The notes beneath the pieces are model-generated. The model did no database searches. It saw only the letters and a program-made list of their open reading frames with translations, and was not told the DNA's origin. A stretch of DNA of 64,000 nt from Bryum argenteum (taxonomy: Eukaryota; Streptophyta; Bryopsida; Bryales; Bryaceae): the NCBI GenBank assembly GCA_037043015.1, contig CM073323.1, positions 10,909,758 through 10,973,757 on the forward strand, given 5' to 3'. Shown here one piece after another: positions 24,860 to 36,699 of the stretch. The position numbers and the translations under genes were made by a program. The stretch's first letter is position 1. Every line of letters starts with the position of its first letter.

Positions 24860-25780
24860 TGTAGATTCAAGAGAAGTTGAATTTGTCGGACGGAAGACAT
24901 CTGAGCTAATTGATGTTGAAGCGACCATGTTATAGAATTCATAGTCCTAACTCCTAAGATGATATTGCAAATATAACAATAGTTATGATAATCAAGTTAC
25001 AACCTAATCGATCTGTAAGAAGAATATTTCGGCAAGAGCAGAAACCGGTGGAAGAAAAGTCTGTACAATTCAAAAGATGAAAACTTAAAGAGCACAAGAA
25101 CGTTCGCTTGCGTAATGATAATCGATGGGTACATTGAATAATCCAAGATTGATTTTCATATATGTATAATTTAGTGTGGAAGAAGGTCATCATTTGTAGA
25201 ACAAGAATGATGAGTAAGAAAGCCTTGAGGCTCGAAAGTCGCTCTTGGTAATAACCGTAATGGTTATCTTACATGACACACTTTTGAAATGTCTAGCTCG
25301 ACATGTCCGTTTGACGGGAATGTCTGACCATATTAGAAAACACATAGTAAAAAGCAGGATCATTTGCCTCAATGTTGTCACATAAGACAACCTTGATATG
25401 GGGTCATCCGCGCGGGCTGCCTTTCAAGATTTATAACTGGTAGCAAACATGCTTAAAAAAATAACCTTTGATACAACTAGTCTCGAAATAAAAGTGGAAA
25501 AATTTGTGGATCTCATGCCTAAAGATCTTGTTGAGTTTATATGTGTTTGTTGTCGAGGTCAAGTATTCGAGCTCTATGATTAATTATATGAAATCTATAT
25601 AAGTTCCTACTTTCCATGGTACTATGATTTATGAATTTCCTCCTGAAAAATGCCATCAATTTATAGATAGAAAAATCAATGACATTCAACTCCAAATCAA
25701 CTATCTTGGAGTTGGAAATTCCATTGGATTGAGGCATCAATAATAAAATTCACGATAAGTTATCTCAATCTAAGAAACTT
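24860..25780. other. No gene recognised
   Basis: Short frames only. It ends in a T-rich tract (25780-25830) at the boundary of the duplicated unit. Confidence 0.45.
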
Positions 25781-25839
25781 ACAATTTTTTATTTTTTATT
25801 TTTTTATTTTTTTATTTTACTTTATTTTTCCTAAGTGAC

Positions 25840-26560
25840 AAGGCCCCCCCGGACGTGATTTCCAATCCCCTATCCCATGTTCCTAATTCCTTGTTGTTTC
25901 ATCCATTTTTTATACTTCCCCCTCCTCTCTTCTTACTTTCCGTTTTCTATACCTCCCATTTCCGTTTGCGATTCCCAAATCTCCACCCCATGTGACCTAG
26001 TTCCCTTGTTCTTCCATCCCCTCGTTCTCCCCTCTCGTTCTCATGTTCCTCATTCCTTCTCCCCAAATCTTCTTACTATGTTAAATAAATCCTATCTAAC
26101 TCTCACTAACAATCAAACACCACTTATCACAACTCTTCTTCAAACGCTTCTCATGTTGTGTATGCAATCATAACGTCGCACCTATCACCTAGGAACACCG
26201 TAGAGACAGACAAACAATATTCTTTTATTATTCTTTAGATTCAATATATCCATACCTTTTACCAAATAAGAAAAGTCATCATATACCTTTACTAAGTAAA
26301 AATCATAATGTGAAGAATCATGTGTAGTTTGACTTCATGGTTAAAATATTTGTTACAAGAGGGGTTGATACTTTTTCTTAAAGAAACTTCTACAAAATCA
26401 TATGAAAATATTCTTTGATGATTCACCCTCAACACCCCCTCGCTATTTTTTAGCCAAATTTTAAAGATTTTAATTAAACACAACATTTTGAAAGTTGAAA
26501 TGAGTAGGCTGGTCTTGTGCAGACAAGTTGGTGGACAGGATAAGAAGATGCTGGACTAGA
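25840..26560. other. Upstream region of kinase gene 1
   Basis: C/T-rich sequence then AT-rich sequence with no confident coding exon. 26560-26830 is GC-richer and may contain a 5' exon ending at GGCAAG before GTATGTG (donor near 26831). Confidence 0.35.
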
Positions 26561-27300
26561 CCACGTTGACGAAGCAAGCCGCTTGGCTATGGTTTCTGGG
26601 AGAAGCTCGCTCGACGCGGATCCACTCCACATCGCTGCACCTTCGACGGGCTTGTCTTAGTCTGCGAGCACGTCAGTCTGGTGGTGCGCACGCGGCTCCC
26701 GTCGGTAATCGCTCAGGCCGTGTGGACGAGTTGGAGCGGGTTTATCGCCGCAGAGGGTTTCGTGGAGTGGCTCATTTTCTGGTTGAGACTGAGTTTCAGA
26801 GCGATCCGACATCATCTTTGCTGGCAAGGTATGTGATCACTGGGCCGTTATCGCGCCTGCAATCGGTTGCCTTGTACAGTTGGTGGGTTGGTCTCTTTGC
26901 ATCGATGCAAGTGCTGTGTTGGAATCAAGTTGCTCTCTTGTGTTGGACTGTTGGGTAGAGGTCTTGGGAGCTTCTTGTGGTGTCTCGTGATAGCTTCCAC
27001 TCTTTTCTTCTGATATCTGCTGTGAGATTTTGATGAACATGGACTACAATGAATTGCAGAACTTGGTCATAGCTTGATCGCACCGAGGTTTTGATGGGGC
27101 CGGTCTCATAAGACTACTCACGGGCACAGACGTTGAATCACTGGGACACAGTAATCGACAGGAGCAGGAAGTTGCACGTCACTCATCTCTAGGACCGGCT
27201 CAGATCGGATAGCCTATTGAGTATTCTCAGTGATCGAAGTGGCCGTGGTGATCCTCGTTCCACTTGTGAACTAAAAAAGTGGAAGACGGGCAGCGCGGCA

Positions 27301-28637
27301 ATGGGCAACTCCGTAGGCACCAGGAGACAAGCCTTGCTTCCCTCCGATCCTCGGGAGTCGAAATATTTCATGCCCAGGTAGCAAGGGGATGTCGTAATGT
27401 CATCTTTGGTCTCTCTTTTATTTGTATGCAATTTACTCTGGTTTGGCTTGTTATATTAGTCCATAACTAATCCTTTCTATTTTGTGGAATCAATGACTGC
27501 AGGCATTGCGAAAGGAGTGAGAAGGATTGGACATGTCCTCGTCTTGGGAGTTGCTCTTGTCCGCGGGATGCATTGCCGTTATCATCATGCGTGTTTTACT
27601 CTCCACACATTCAAGACTTGATTGAAGGCGAGAGAAGTGAATCAGAGACTAGTCAAGCACATTGGACTGAAGTAAATGACAAGAATGATGATGAGATGGT
27701 GAGGGTTGGAGAGGAGAATCGCAAGTACTTTGATGAGGTATTGAAGAAGGATGCAAGATGGGGTGGGTTCTTTTCAAAGTTTGAGGATTTGATTGTGTTG
27801 GAGAAAATAGGCGAGGGTGGCCAAGCAGAGATCTTTGAAGCTAGAATGAGGTATGGAGAGTTCAAAGATAACAAGCTTGTGGCGAAGGTATTCAAGATGA
27901 ACATGCCTTTGAGAGATCTCAAGCAACAATGGCCTCTTGATTATTTATGTAGACTGAATAAACCTTCTTACAGTTGGAATCCTTTCAGAATGGTATACGG
28001 AGGAGCATTTATAAGGAGGGGTATTCACAAGAACAAATTTGCTTTTGTGATGGAGAGAAGGGTGTGTGATTTGCGAGCCCTTATTGACGAACGCATGTTG
28101 GAGTTGGTGCGCTCAAATAGCCATGGGCCACCTTTTGGTGACTTTAAACTAGTTTTAAATATGTTAGATTTCATTGCATGGAGCATGGAGAGACTACATG
28201 AGCGTGGAGTTGTACATAGAGACGTAAAAGCATCAAATGTGCTTTTAGGTGAAGAACGGTACAAGCACTTTGCTATGTGTTATCTCATGGATTTTGAGTG
28301 TGCATTGGGTGCAATGGGTACTGGATTTTGGAGAGCACCTGAGATCCTTGAACAAGTGGAAAGGGGAGTGCCAAGCCAAGAAGTGGTGTTTACAAAAGAG
28401 AGTGACATTTATAGTTTCGGGATGTTGTGCTATGAAGTCGTAACAGGACGCATTCCTTTTGATGGGCATCTTGTAAATGATTATAGCATAGTTCTTGAAG
28501 GAGCACGACCAGAATTACCATGTACCCTTGATTCGACTTTGAGAAGACTTATACTTGATTGTTGGGAAGGAAATCCTGCGCGTAGGCCTACAGCATCCAT
28601 GGCACGACGAATGATCTGTACTCCACTGTACTCATAA
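27301..28637 (+). CDS. Protein kinase gene, copy 1 (tyrosine-kinase-like type Ser/Thr kinase)
   Basis: Exon 27301-27377 joins exon 27503-28637 over a 125-bp intron (donor GTAGCA, acceptor CTGCAG), giving 403 residues from the MGNSVGTRR start. The intron join yields KYFMPRHCERSEKDW and a Cys-rich segment CPRLGSCSCPRD before the kinase domain. Domain landmarks: glycine loop KIGEGGQAEIFEA (about 128-139), VAK lysine (about 154), HRDVKASNVLL (about 264-274), DFE in place of DFG (about 289-291), GTGFWRAPE (about 298-306) and SDIYSFGMLCYEV. The catalytic Lys, Asp and Asn are all present, so activity is plausible. The substrate is unknown. The true start is uncertain: the frame stays open upstream to 27193, and another frame (27034-27180) also looks protein-like. 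If MGN is the start, it fits an N-myristoylation signal. Confidence 0.85.
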
Positions 28638-28639
28638 GA

Positions 28640-31480
28640 ATAAAGATGACTAGTTACTTACATTTACGTCCACTGAATAAAATGTATATCATTTAGTATG
28701 GCTCTAAGTTTCTCCAATGGTTGCGTATTCAATTGGTTTGCTTTTTTTGATTGTGTTGTGATGTGCAAGCACAATCTTGTAGCACAATAAGTATTCAATT
28801 CCTTGTTTTCACAACTGAAAGTAAGAGGTTTTCTTCTCCTTCACTACTTGATAATGCTAACCTCTTGAACTCATCGATACTATGATACTAAATACGCATT
28901 ATAGATATTATTCAACAACATGAAGAATCCTCTCTTATAGATATATAGCATTGCACTTAATATTGTGGCGGTAACAATTGTTCAACTTAAATTTTCTTGA
29001 ATATAGCAAACTTGAATAGCAATTATATATCCAACATCTGAAAGCTTTCATATACATTGGAATTTCTTGCTTAATTTTGAAGCTCAAGTCTCTTAGAATG
29101 ATTACCAAATAGGAAAGTTATTGTCTTAAGAAATTTAACCACTTCATGAAAGCTACAGTGTATTTCAAAACACATCCAAGTCTTTTGCTAACCTCGAGGT
29201 TTCGGGGGTTAGATATGAAACCCAATCAATAAGTCTTTGCAATATAGACAAGAATAATATATATTATGGTACAATGCAAGTGGCCAACATGATTGCATTG
29301 GCAGTGGTATTAATTGTAGCATAAAAGCAGGTGCCATTAGTAATGACTCATGTATGTATAACACTATTGTCATCTTGTTTCTTTTTATCACACTAAGTTT
29401 AACATGTTTTTTAAAATTTCTATCATCAACTACACCATTGCTCGTGACTGTTCGCTAGTAGTCAAATGATGTACTCTGAGCGCTCGGCAAGGCACCCCTT
29501 TGATGTTTGTGGTGATTGCAGTACATGGAGTTGATAGATTTCTCTATAAACATGTTAAACTTTAAGTATATGTCTATAATGATACGCCACACTCCCAAGT
29601 GGCCACCCAAGATGGTGATGATGCCTCCAATTACTTGATTCATTTTGAAATAGGTGATTGATGGATTCCAAATGGATCTTGTTTAGTTTGTCTCTAGTTT
29701 CTTGCAGCCAAACACCATTTGAGTAGTCTGCAATTATTGAGACACATAACTTTTATTAGCCCCTATACGACTTTGGGGAATTTTTAACGAAAAACTCATT
29801 TCTAAAAAAAGTGACACCGATGAGAATATAGGTAAGCTATTCAGATCTCAGCCATACAAACTTGTAGTAGACTTGTTGTAAATCATGTACTCCGAACATT
29901 GATTCATGGGACCTTACGGAGTGCAAGATCGTAACGATTTATGAACTTTGCTTCATAGTGAAAATACTAGGAACATGATATTTGCACTGAAAAAATTATC
30001 AACTAGGAAGTTGTTCATATCATCTCAAAGTCTCTATTGTACCAAAAACATGCATCAGAAACCCATCTTGGCACAAATAGTAGCCTTGCAATGGTAAAAA
30101 TTGCAAAACATTTTACAAAGAAAATATTTCAAAACTAGACCCCTTGCATTCAAATCCATGCCTTATCTCTAATACATCTTAGATCGAGTCAAGGTTTCTA
30201 CCACAAATATTAGACTATGATTGAAATCCACTCCAAGGAATAAAGTCAGAAACTCATAATACAATGGTGGATGAAGGAGGTGTAGCTCCTCAAAAATCAT
30301 CCATTCATTTACTTTTTTAATCGTAGAAACATCATTGCAAATCCAATACTACAGTTATCCGGATCAAAATCCTTCCAGTTACAAAGTTGTTGGAATATAT
30401 CTAAAGATCACAGTGATGTAGATAAAAATGCATGAAAAACTTCTTTTGATCTTACATAATTGGCTTGCAATGGAAAAATATGCCAAATGTTTGAAAATAC
30501 AAAAACAAAAGTTGCCTTCACTAAAATGCATGTTGTTTATTTATACTTTATTGTACGGGTCTGCATCTTTTACTACAAAATCTAGACATTAGAAGAGAAT
30601 CGGGTTCTTGGAGGGACCAAACTAGAACTGCGTTTTTCCAAAAAATGATACATGGGAAATTCAAGAAAAATAGCAAAGAGCGATGCGTACATGGCACCTA
30701 AGGTGATAACATTTTAATGTGGAAAGGTTATCACCAATCACATGAGGTGGAAGAAAACAAAAGAAATTCAATGAATATGAAAATTGAAAGCCCTAACATT
30801 AAAAATAATAACGGAAGAGTGGTATTTGCAGTGAACGACTCACTAGAGTGTGCATCGGTGTACATTGCAACACTTCATTTCTTGCATGTTTGAGTGTGAT
30901 CTCCGTACTTGCTCGCTCTGTTGATGTTTATGGCCAAATCGGCAAGGTGTCATGATGTGGGTGCCACCTCAACTCACGTGATACCCATATGCGCCGAGTT
31001 GTTCAAAGTTTATGAGGTCAACTCACGTAAAGGACATTTGTGATGACCTTGACTATTTTGTGAAAACAAACAATTAATTTCCAAGCCAAAAGTACTAGGC
31101 ATGTTGAAGCTCCAATTTCCCTCTAATGCTAGATTATGACCCAACCCAATTGATTTTGTCCAAAACAAGTTCGTATAAAGAAGTTATGGCTCTTGTAGCG
31201 TGTGATTTTTGAACCGTCGAATATACCCCGAATTTGGCATCCAGAAGCTTTGTGAGTAGTGGATCAAATGCCATGAAATCATATATTGCTACAAAGCTCT
31301 TAGAGAGAGCTTTTCATTGGCGCCAAAGTAACACAATTGATTCTCAAAATTGAGCTTAATAACAGTATGGGATAGAGGGAGTATAATGTTACCTTTTACA
31401 CCCTCTTTCTTTACCAAAAATTTTACACCCTCTTTTTTTTCCAAAAATAACCTAACGTGCTCCAATACGTTTGTAGAATT
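28640..31480. other. Downstream region of kinase 1, no gene recognised
   Basis: AT-rich, conserved in unit 2 (36690-38574 and 45557-46900), without a coding motif. Confidence 0.5.
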
Positions 31481-31502
31481 CTCAAACAATGATTTACGTG
31501 AT

Positions 31503-31774
31503 CGATATGAGTTGGTCTAGAGTTACGAACGATCGATCGTGGCCTTCGAGCTCATACGACTGATTTGCATATGAAAGAGGCTCCTGATGCTGATACCCAT
31601 TGTATTCTCGATGTTTGCAGCTTCGGAGAGGCTACTGTTGCTTTGCTGGGGATTGACGATCAAGTGGTGAGAGATTTCGACATGCCGTTCTCTTTCGAGG
31701 ACGGTCGTTTGAGTATCTCAATGCATAATCTGAGTCCCTGGCAAGTTTACTCTCCCTATCGTCCGTGTTTCTGA
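31503..31774 (+). pseudogene. Conserved short coding-like fragment, copy 1, family unknown
   Basis: It reads HMKEAPDADTHCILDVCSFG then EATVALLGIDDQVVRDF. The same words occur at 46896-47132 in the other unit (KVAPDADTHCILDVCSFGEA), but the frames diverge after VVRDF. It may be an exon or a gene remnant. I do not recognise it. Confidence 0.35.
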
Positions 31775-31779
31775 AATGT

Positions 31780-33770
31780 TCATTAGAACAACTTCCAGTT
31801 GCTTATCTCCTGTATTTGGAGCTTATACAGTATTTGTAATTCGGTGATATCAATATAACAACGTAAGTTTATAACAGTTCTGTATTCCTAAGTGAGGTTT
31901 CAAAACTTTTATTCAATGAAGGAAGGTTCAGGAAACCCTAAAATGTTGTGACTAAGTAGCATGCTTGAAAGGCTGTTGCAATCAATATGTGGTCTTGTCT
32001 TGATGCTGTTGAGGCGAGTGTATTGACTCTTCGCAATAGAAGGAAGACGATGCATCATAGAGCTTACGCTTGATTCTTGGAATTCTTGGAGAATAAGCTC
32101 CGCTTGGATTATCGATACATTTTCGTTCGTTGTCACCCGATCCATAGTATCGATCCTTCTGTAACCTTCTTGTTAGGAAGGAAGCATTTACTGCGAATTG
32201 AACAACTGGAAGCAGAATCGGGAATCGAGCAACTCATATACAATGGAGTTTACACTTTTGCGTCATTCTAAGTTGGGATTCATTTGAGTTGGACTATGGT
32301 TCCCTTTGGTCTAGTACACCATCAGAGCTATTTTTTTCTGTTTGAAGAGACCGAAACTGTAGTTTGTTTGAAAATATGAAGCTGCTTGAATTCAGTACAT
32401 GTAGTGGTGGACATGGAAATCTCACTGGATCCAGAAACGAGATGTTTGGAACTTTGATTTGGGGACACGTTCGAGTTTGTTGTGCTTCATTTACTGCATC
32501 AAACTTGAGATAAAATGCGCTTTAGGGTTTAGGGTTTGGGTTTGATAGCTTTAGATTCTGGGACAACTCTGTGTTGTGCATGTCGGTTACATTGGGCATC
32601 CATGTCTTGCTTTAAGTTCATGTTAATTTTACCTTTGTTGATTCATGCACTTTATATTTCAGATGTGGAATATACAACAAGTAATGTTCCTTGACTTAGA
32701 AGTCCATAACGCAATCTTGTTTAAGTGGCGCTCTTCTAGGTGACAAGGATTTGCATGTTTATGTCCACGTAATGGTATTCTCTATAATATCACACTTTCT
32801 GTAATTGCATGATACCAATTATATTCTATAATATCACTTGTGAGTTTGAATGACGGGACAATAAGTTGAGGCGTGCCATTTTAGCAAAAGAAACCATTTT
32901 AATGGAATAAGATCTCGTGTATTCCTCAAAGTGTCTCCTTCACATTGACAAGTGATTGTCTAATGCAAATCCGGACAAGAACTAGGTATGAAATTCTTAA
33001 CCCCTAAAGGACCATGGTTTTCATAAACACCCAAATTCATAATATCATTTGTTGAATATATGCCAACAAAAAGATCATAACGTTCACAATTGATTGATTG
33101 AAAAGGTTTTATGGGCTTTGCTTGAAAATGGTGCCGAGGGAGACTTGATGATTGTTACTCCAAACATTTGGCTCATATTTTCTTCCATGTAGGCAATCAA
33201 ATTGAGTCACTCATGCAGATTATTAGAGGCTCAATTTGCTTTTTTGACCTTCATGCAAGTTATTTTCTAGAAGGAGGTCTACAAACAACGATATAGTAAA
33301 ACATGCATTTAATTAGATGTAATTGGTTCCAGAAAAAAAATGAACGGCGAGTAGGTGCGTTTATGAGTTTATGAATTTTAAGAGTATAACAAATTGGAAA
33401 AAATCCAAAATCTTGAATATTGATAAATTTTGTAAGAAATAATTTGGAAATTAATAGATATTGTGAAGATTGTTTTTGAATATTTGGAGGTTGCCCTTGT
33501 ATATTTGACGATCTCTTTTACCTAGATCACTTGAGTACTTGACCAATGATTTGGTAATGAAAATAATTCTATAAAAAAATTAACAAAATGTCTAAATTTC
33601 AAGTGTCCTATTTAAACATGAAATCTTAAAATTCTACATGAGGGTTTTAACATTGAATCTTGGCTTGCAAATTTTACCACATACACTTTACATCTTACAG
33701 TGAACGGGGCAACCGACAACTCTTTGATATACACTATGAAATATGGAATGAGCTTTGATTCCATTGTTTT
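31780..33770. other. No gene recognised
   Basis: AT-rich. It includes the 550-bp stretch absent from unit 2 and a stretch near 32780-32910 (CTATAATATCAC, GCCATTTTAGC) reminiscent of the MITE at 20877. Confidence 0.4.
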
Positions 33771-33776
33771 ATTTTT

Positions 33777-33880
33777 TCTATATATATATATCTATCTATA
33801 TATATATATATATATCTATTATTTTTTTCTATATATATATATTTTTTTATTATTTTTTAAATTTTTAATTTTTTTTTTTT
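33777..33880. repeat. TA/TATC microsatellite and T-rich tract at the unit boundary
   Basis: Runs of TATATA and CTATCTA followed by poly-T lie exactly between duplicated units 1 and 2. Confidence 0.9.
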
Positions 33881-35346
33881 CCTAAATGAGAAGGCCTCCC
33901 ACACCTGATCTCCCATCCCCTATCCCATGTTCCTAATTCCTTGTCATTCATTCATTTTTTATACTTCCCCCTCCTCTCTTCCTACTTTCCGTTTTCTACA
34001 CTTCCAATTTCCGTTTGCGATTCCCAAATCTTCATCCCATGTCACCTAGTTCCCTTGTTCTTCCATGCCCTCGTTCTCCACTCTCGTTCTCATGTTCCTT
34101 GTTCCTTCTCCCCTAATCTTCTTACTATGTTAAATAGATCTTATCTAACTCTCACTAACAATCAAACACCACTTATCACAACTCTTCAAACGCTTCTCAT
34201 GTTGTGTATGCAATCATAACGTCGCACCTATCACCTAGGAACACCGTAGAGACAGACAAACAATATTCTTTTATTATTCTTTATATTCAATATATCCATA
34301 CCTTTTACCAAGTAAGAAAAGTCATCATATACCTTTACTAAGTAAAAATCATAATGTGAAGAATCAATCATACATGTGTAGTTTGACTTCATGGTTAAAA
34401 TATTTGTTACAAGGGGGTTGATACCATTTCGAAAAGAACTTTGTACAAAATCATATGACAATATTCTTTGATGATTCAGCCCTCAACACCCCCTCGTTAG
34501 TTTTTAGCCAATTATAAAGATTTTAATTAAACACAACATTTTGCAAGTTGAAATGAGTAGGCTGGTCTTGTGCAGACAAGTTGGTGGACAGGATAAGAAG
34601 ATGCTGGTCTAGACCACGTTGACGAAGCAAGCCGCTTGGCTATGGTTTCTGCGAGAAGCTCGTTCGACGCGGATCCACTCCACATCGCTGCACCTTCGAC
34701 GGGCTTCTCTTATTCTGCAAGCATGTCAGTCTGGTGGTGCGCACGCGGCTATCGTCGGTAATCGCTCAGGCCGTGTGGACGAGTTGGAGCGGGTTTATCG
34801 CCGCAGAGGGTTTCGTGGAGTGGCTCTGGTTGAGACTGAGTTCAGAGCGATCCGACATCATCTTTGCTGGCAAGGTATGTGATCACTGGGCCGTTATCGC
34901 GCCTGCAATCGGTTGCCTTGTACAGTTGGTGGGTTGGTCTCTTTGCATCGATGCAAGTGCTGTGTTGGAATCAAGTTGCTCTCTTGTGTTGGACTGTTGG
35001 GTAGAGGTCTTGGGAGCTTCTTGTGGTGTCTCGTGATAGCTTCCACTCTTTTCTTCTGATATCTGCTGTGAGATTTTGATGAACATGGACTACAATGAAT
35101 TGCAGAACTTGGTCATAGCTTGATCGCACCGAGGTTTTGATGGGGCCGGTCTCATAAGACTACTCACGGGCACAGACGTTGAATCACTGGGACACAGTAA
35201 TCGACAGGAGCAGGAAGTTGCACGTCACTCATCTCTAGGACCGGCTCAGATCGGATAGCCTATTGAGTATTCTCAGTGATCGAAGTGGCCGTGGTGATCC
35301 TCGTTCCACTTGTGAACTAAAAAAGTGGAAGACGGGCAGCGCGGCA

Positions 35347-36686
35347 ATGGGCAACTCCGTAGGCACCAGGAGACAAGCCTTGCTTCCCTCCGATCCTCGG
35401 GAGTCGAAATATTTCATGCCCAGGTAGCAAGGGGATGTCGTAATGTCATCTTTGGTCTCTCTTTTATTTGTATGCAATTTACTCTGGTTTGGCTTGTTAT
35501 ATTAGTCCATAACTAATCCTTTCTATTTTGTGGAATCAATGACTGCAGGCATTGCGAAAGGAGTGAGAAGGATTGGACATGTCCTCGTCTTGGGAGTTGC
35601 TCTTGTCCGCGGGATGCATTGCCGTTATCATCATGCGTGTTTTACTCTCCACACATTCAAGATTTGATTGAAGGCGAGAGAAGTGAATTCGAGACTACTC
35701 AAGTGCATTGGACTGAAGTAGATGACAAGAATGATGATGAGAAGATGAGGGTTGGAGAGGAGAATTGCAAGTACTTTGATGAGGTATTGAAGAAGGATGC
35801 AAGATGGGGTGGGTTCTTTTCAAAGTTTGAGGATTTGATTGTGAAGAAGAAAATAGGCGAGGGTGGCCAAGCAGAGATCTTTGAAGCTAGAATGAGGTAT
35901 GGAGAGTTCAAGGATAACAAGCTTGTGGCAAAGGTATTCAAGATGAACATGCCTTTGAGAGACCTCAAGCAACAATGGCCTCTTGATGATTTATGTGGAG
36001 TGAATGACAAACCTTTTGTGATTTGGAATCCTTTCAAAGCGGTATATGGAGGAGCATTTATAAGGAAGGGTATTCACAAGAACAAATTTGCTTTTGTGAT
36101 GAAGAGGAGGATGTGCGATTTGCGAGCCTTTATTGACGAACGCATGTTGAAGTTGGTGTCCTCAAATAGCCATGGGCCACCTTTTGGTGACATCAGACAT
36201 GTTTTACAGACTTTAGAATCCATTGCATGGGGCATGAGGATACTACATGAGCATGGAGTTGTACATAGAGACATAAAAGCATCAAATGTGCTTTTAGATG
36301 AAGAAACTCACACATACTTTAATCGGAGTTATCTCATGGACTTTGAGTGTGCATTGGGTGCAATGGGTACCGGATTTTGGAGAGCACCTGAGATCCTTGA
36401 ACAAGTGGCAAGGAGAGTGCCTAGCCAAGAAGTGGTGTTTACAAAAGAGAGTGACATTTATAGTTTCGGGATGTTGTGCTATGAAGTCGTAACAGGTTGC
36501 ATTCCTTTTGATGGGCATCCTAAAAATGATTACAACCTAGTTCTTGAAGGAGGACGACCAAAATTACCGTGTACCCTTGATTCTACTTTGAGAAGACTTG
36601 TACTTGATTGTTGGGAAGGAAATCCTGTGCGTAGGCCTACAGCATCCATGGCACGAGGAATCATCTGTACTCTATTGTTCTCATAA
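35347..36686 (+). CDS. Protein kinase gene, copy 2
   Basis: Same structure as copy 1: exon 35347-35423, 125-bp intron, exon 35549-36686, 404 residues. Landmarks kept are KKIGEGGQAEIFEAR, LVAKVFKMN, VVHRDIKASNVLL, DFE, GTGFWRAPEIL and SDIYSFGMLCYEV. It differs from copy 1 by scattered substitutions across the kinase domain and one extra residue (CGVNDKPF region), while its first exon, intron and upstream 400 bp look identical. All catalytic residues are present. Likely a recent paralogue; function and substrate unknown. Confidence 0.85.
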
Positions 36687-36699
36687 GCATAAAGATGAC

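Larger units (their letters stand above)
25790..33790. repeat. Segmental tandem duplication, unit 1 (about 8.0 kb)
   Basis: Sequence from CTAAGTGACAAGGCC (about 25832) to the GAATATGGAATGAGC-type end (about 33760) is repeated in order and orientation at 33850-48955, once later insertions are set aside. The offset is 8,046 bp over the kinase region. Both copies start after a T-rich tract. Unit 1 has about 550 bp (roughly 32185-32740) with no counterpart in unit 2. Confidence 0.95.

Noticed and set aside
27279-27470. 63-residue frame starting MEDGQRGNG
   Set aside because: It reads over the kinase exon and intron in another frame. The frame that joins to HCERSEKDW through the intron is the coherent one.
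32521-32543. Telomere-like TTTAGGGTTTAGGG
   Set aside because: Only two units and an imperfect third. Such telo-box strings are common in plant promoters and AT-rich DNA, so no interstitial telomere is claimed.
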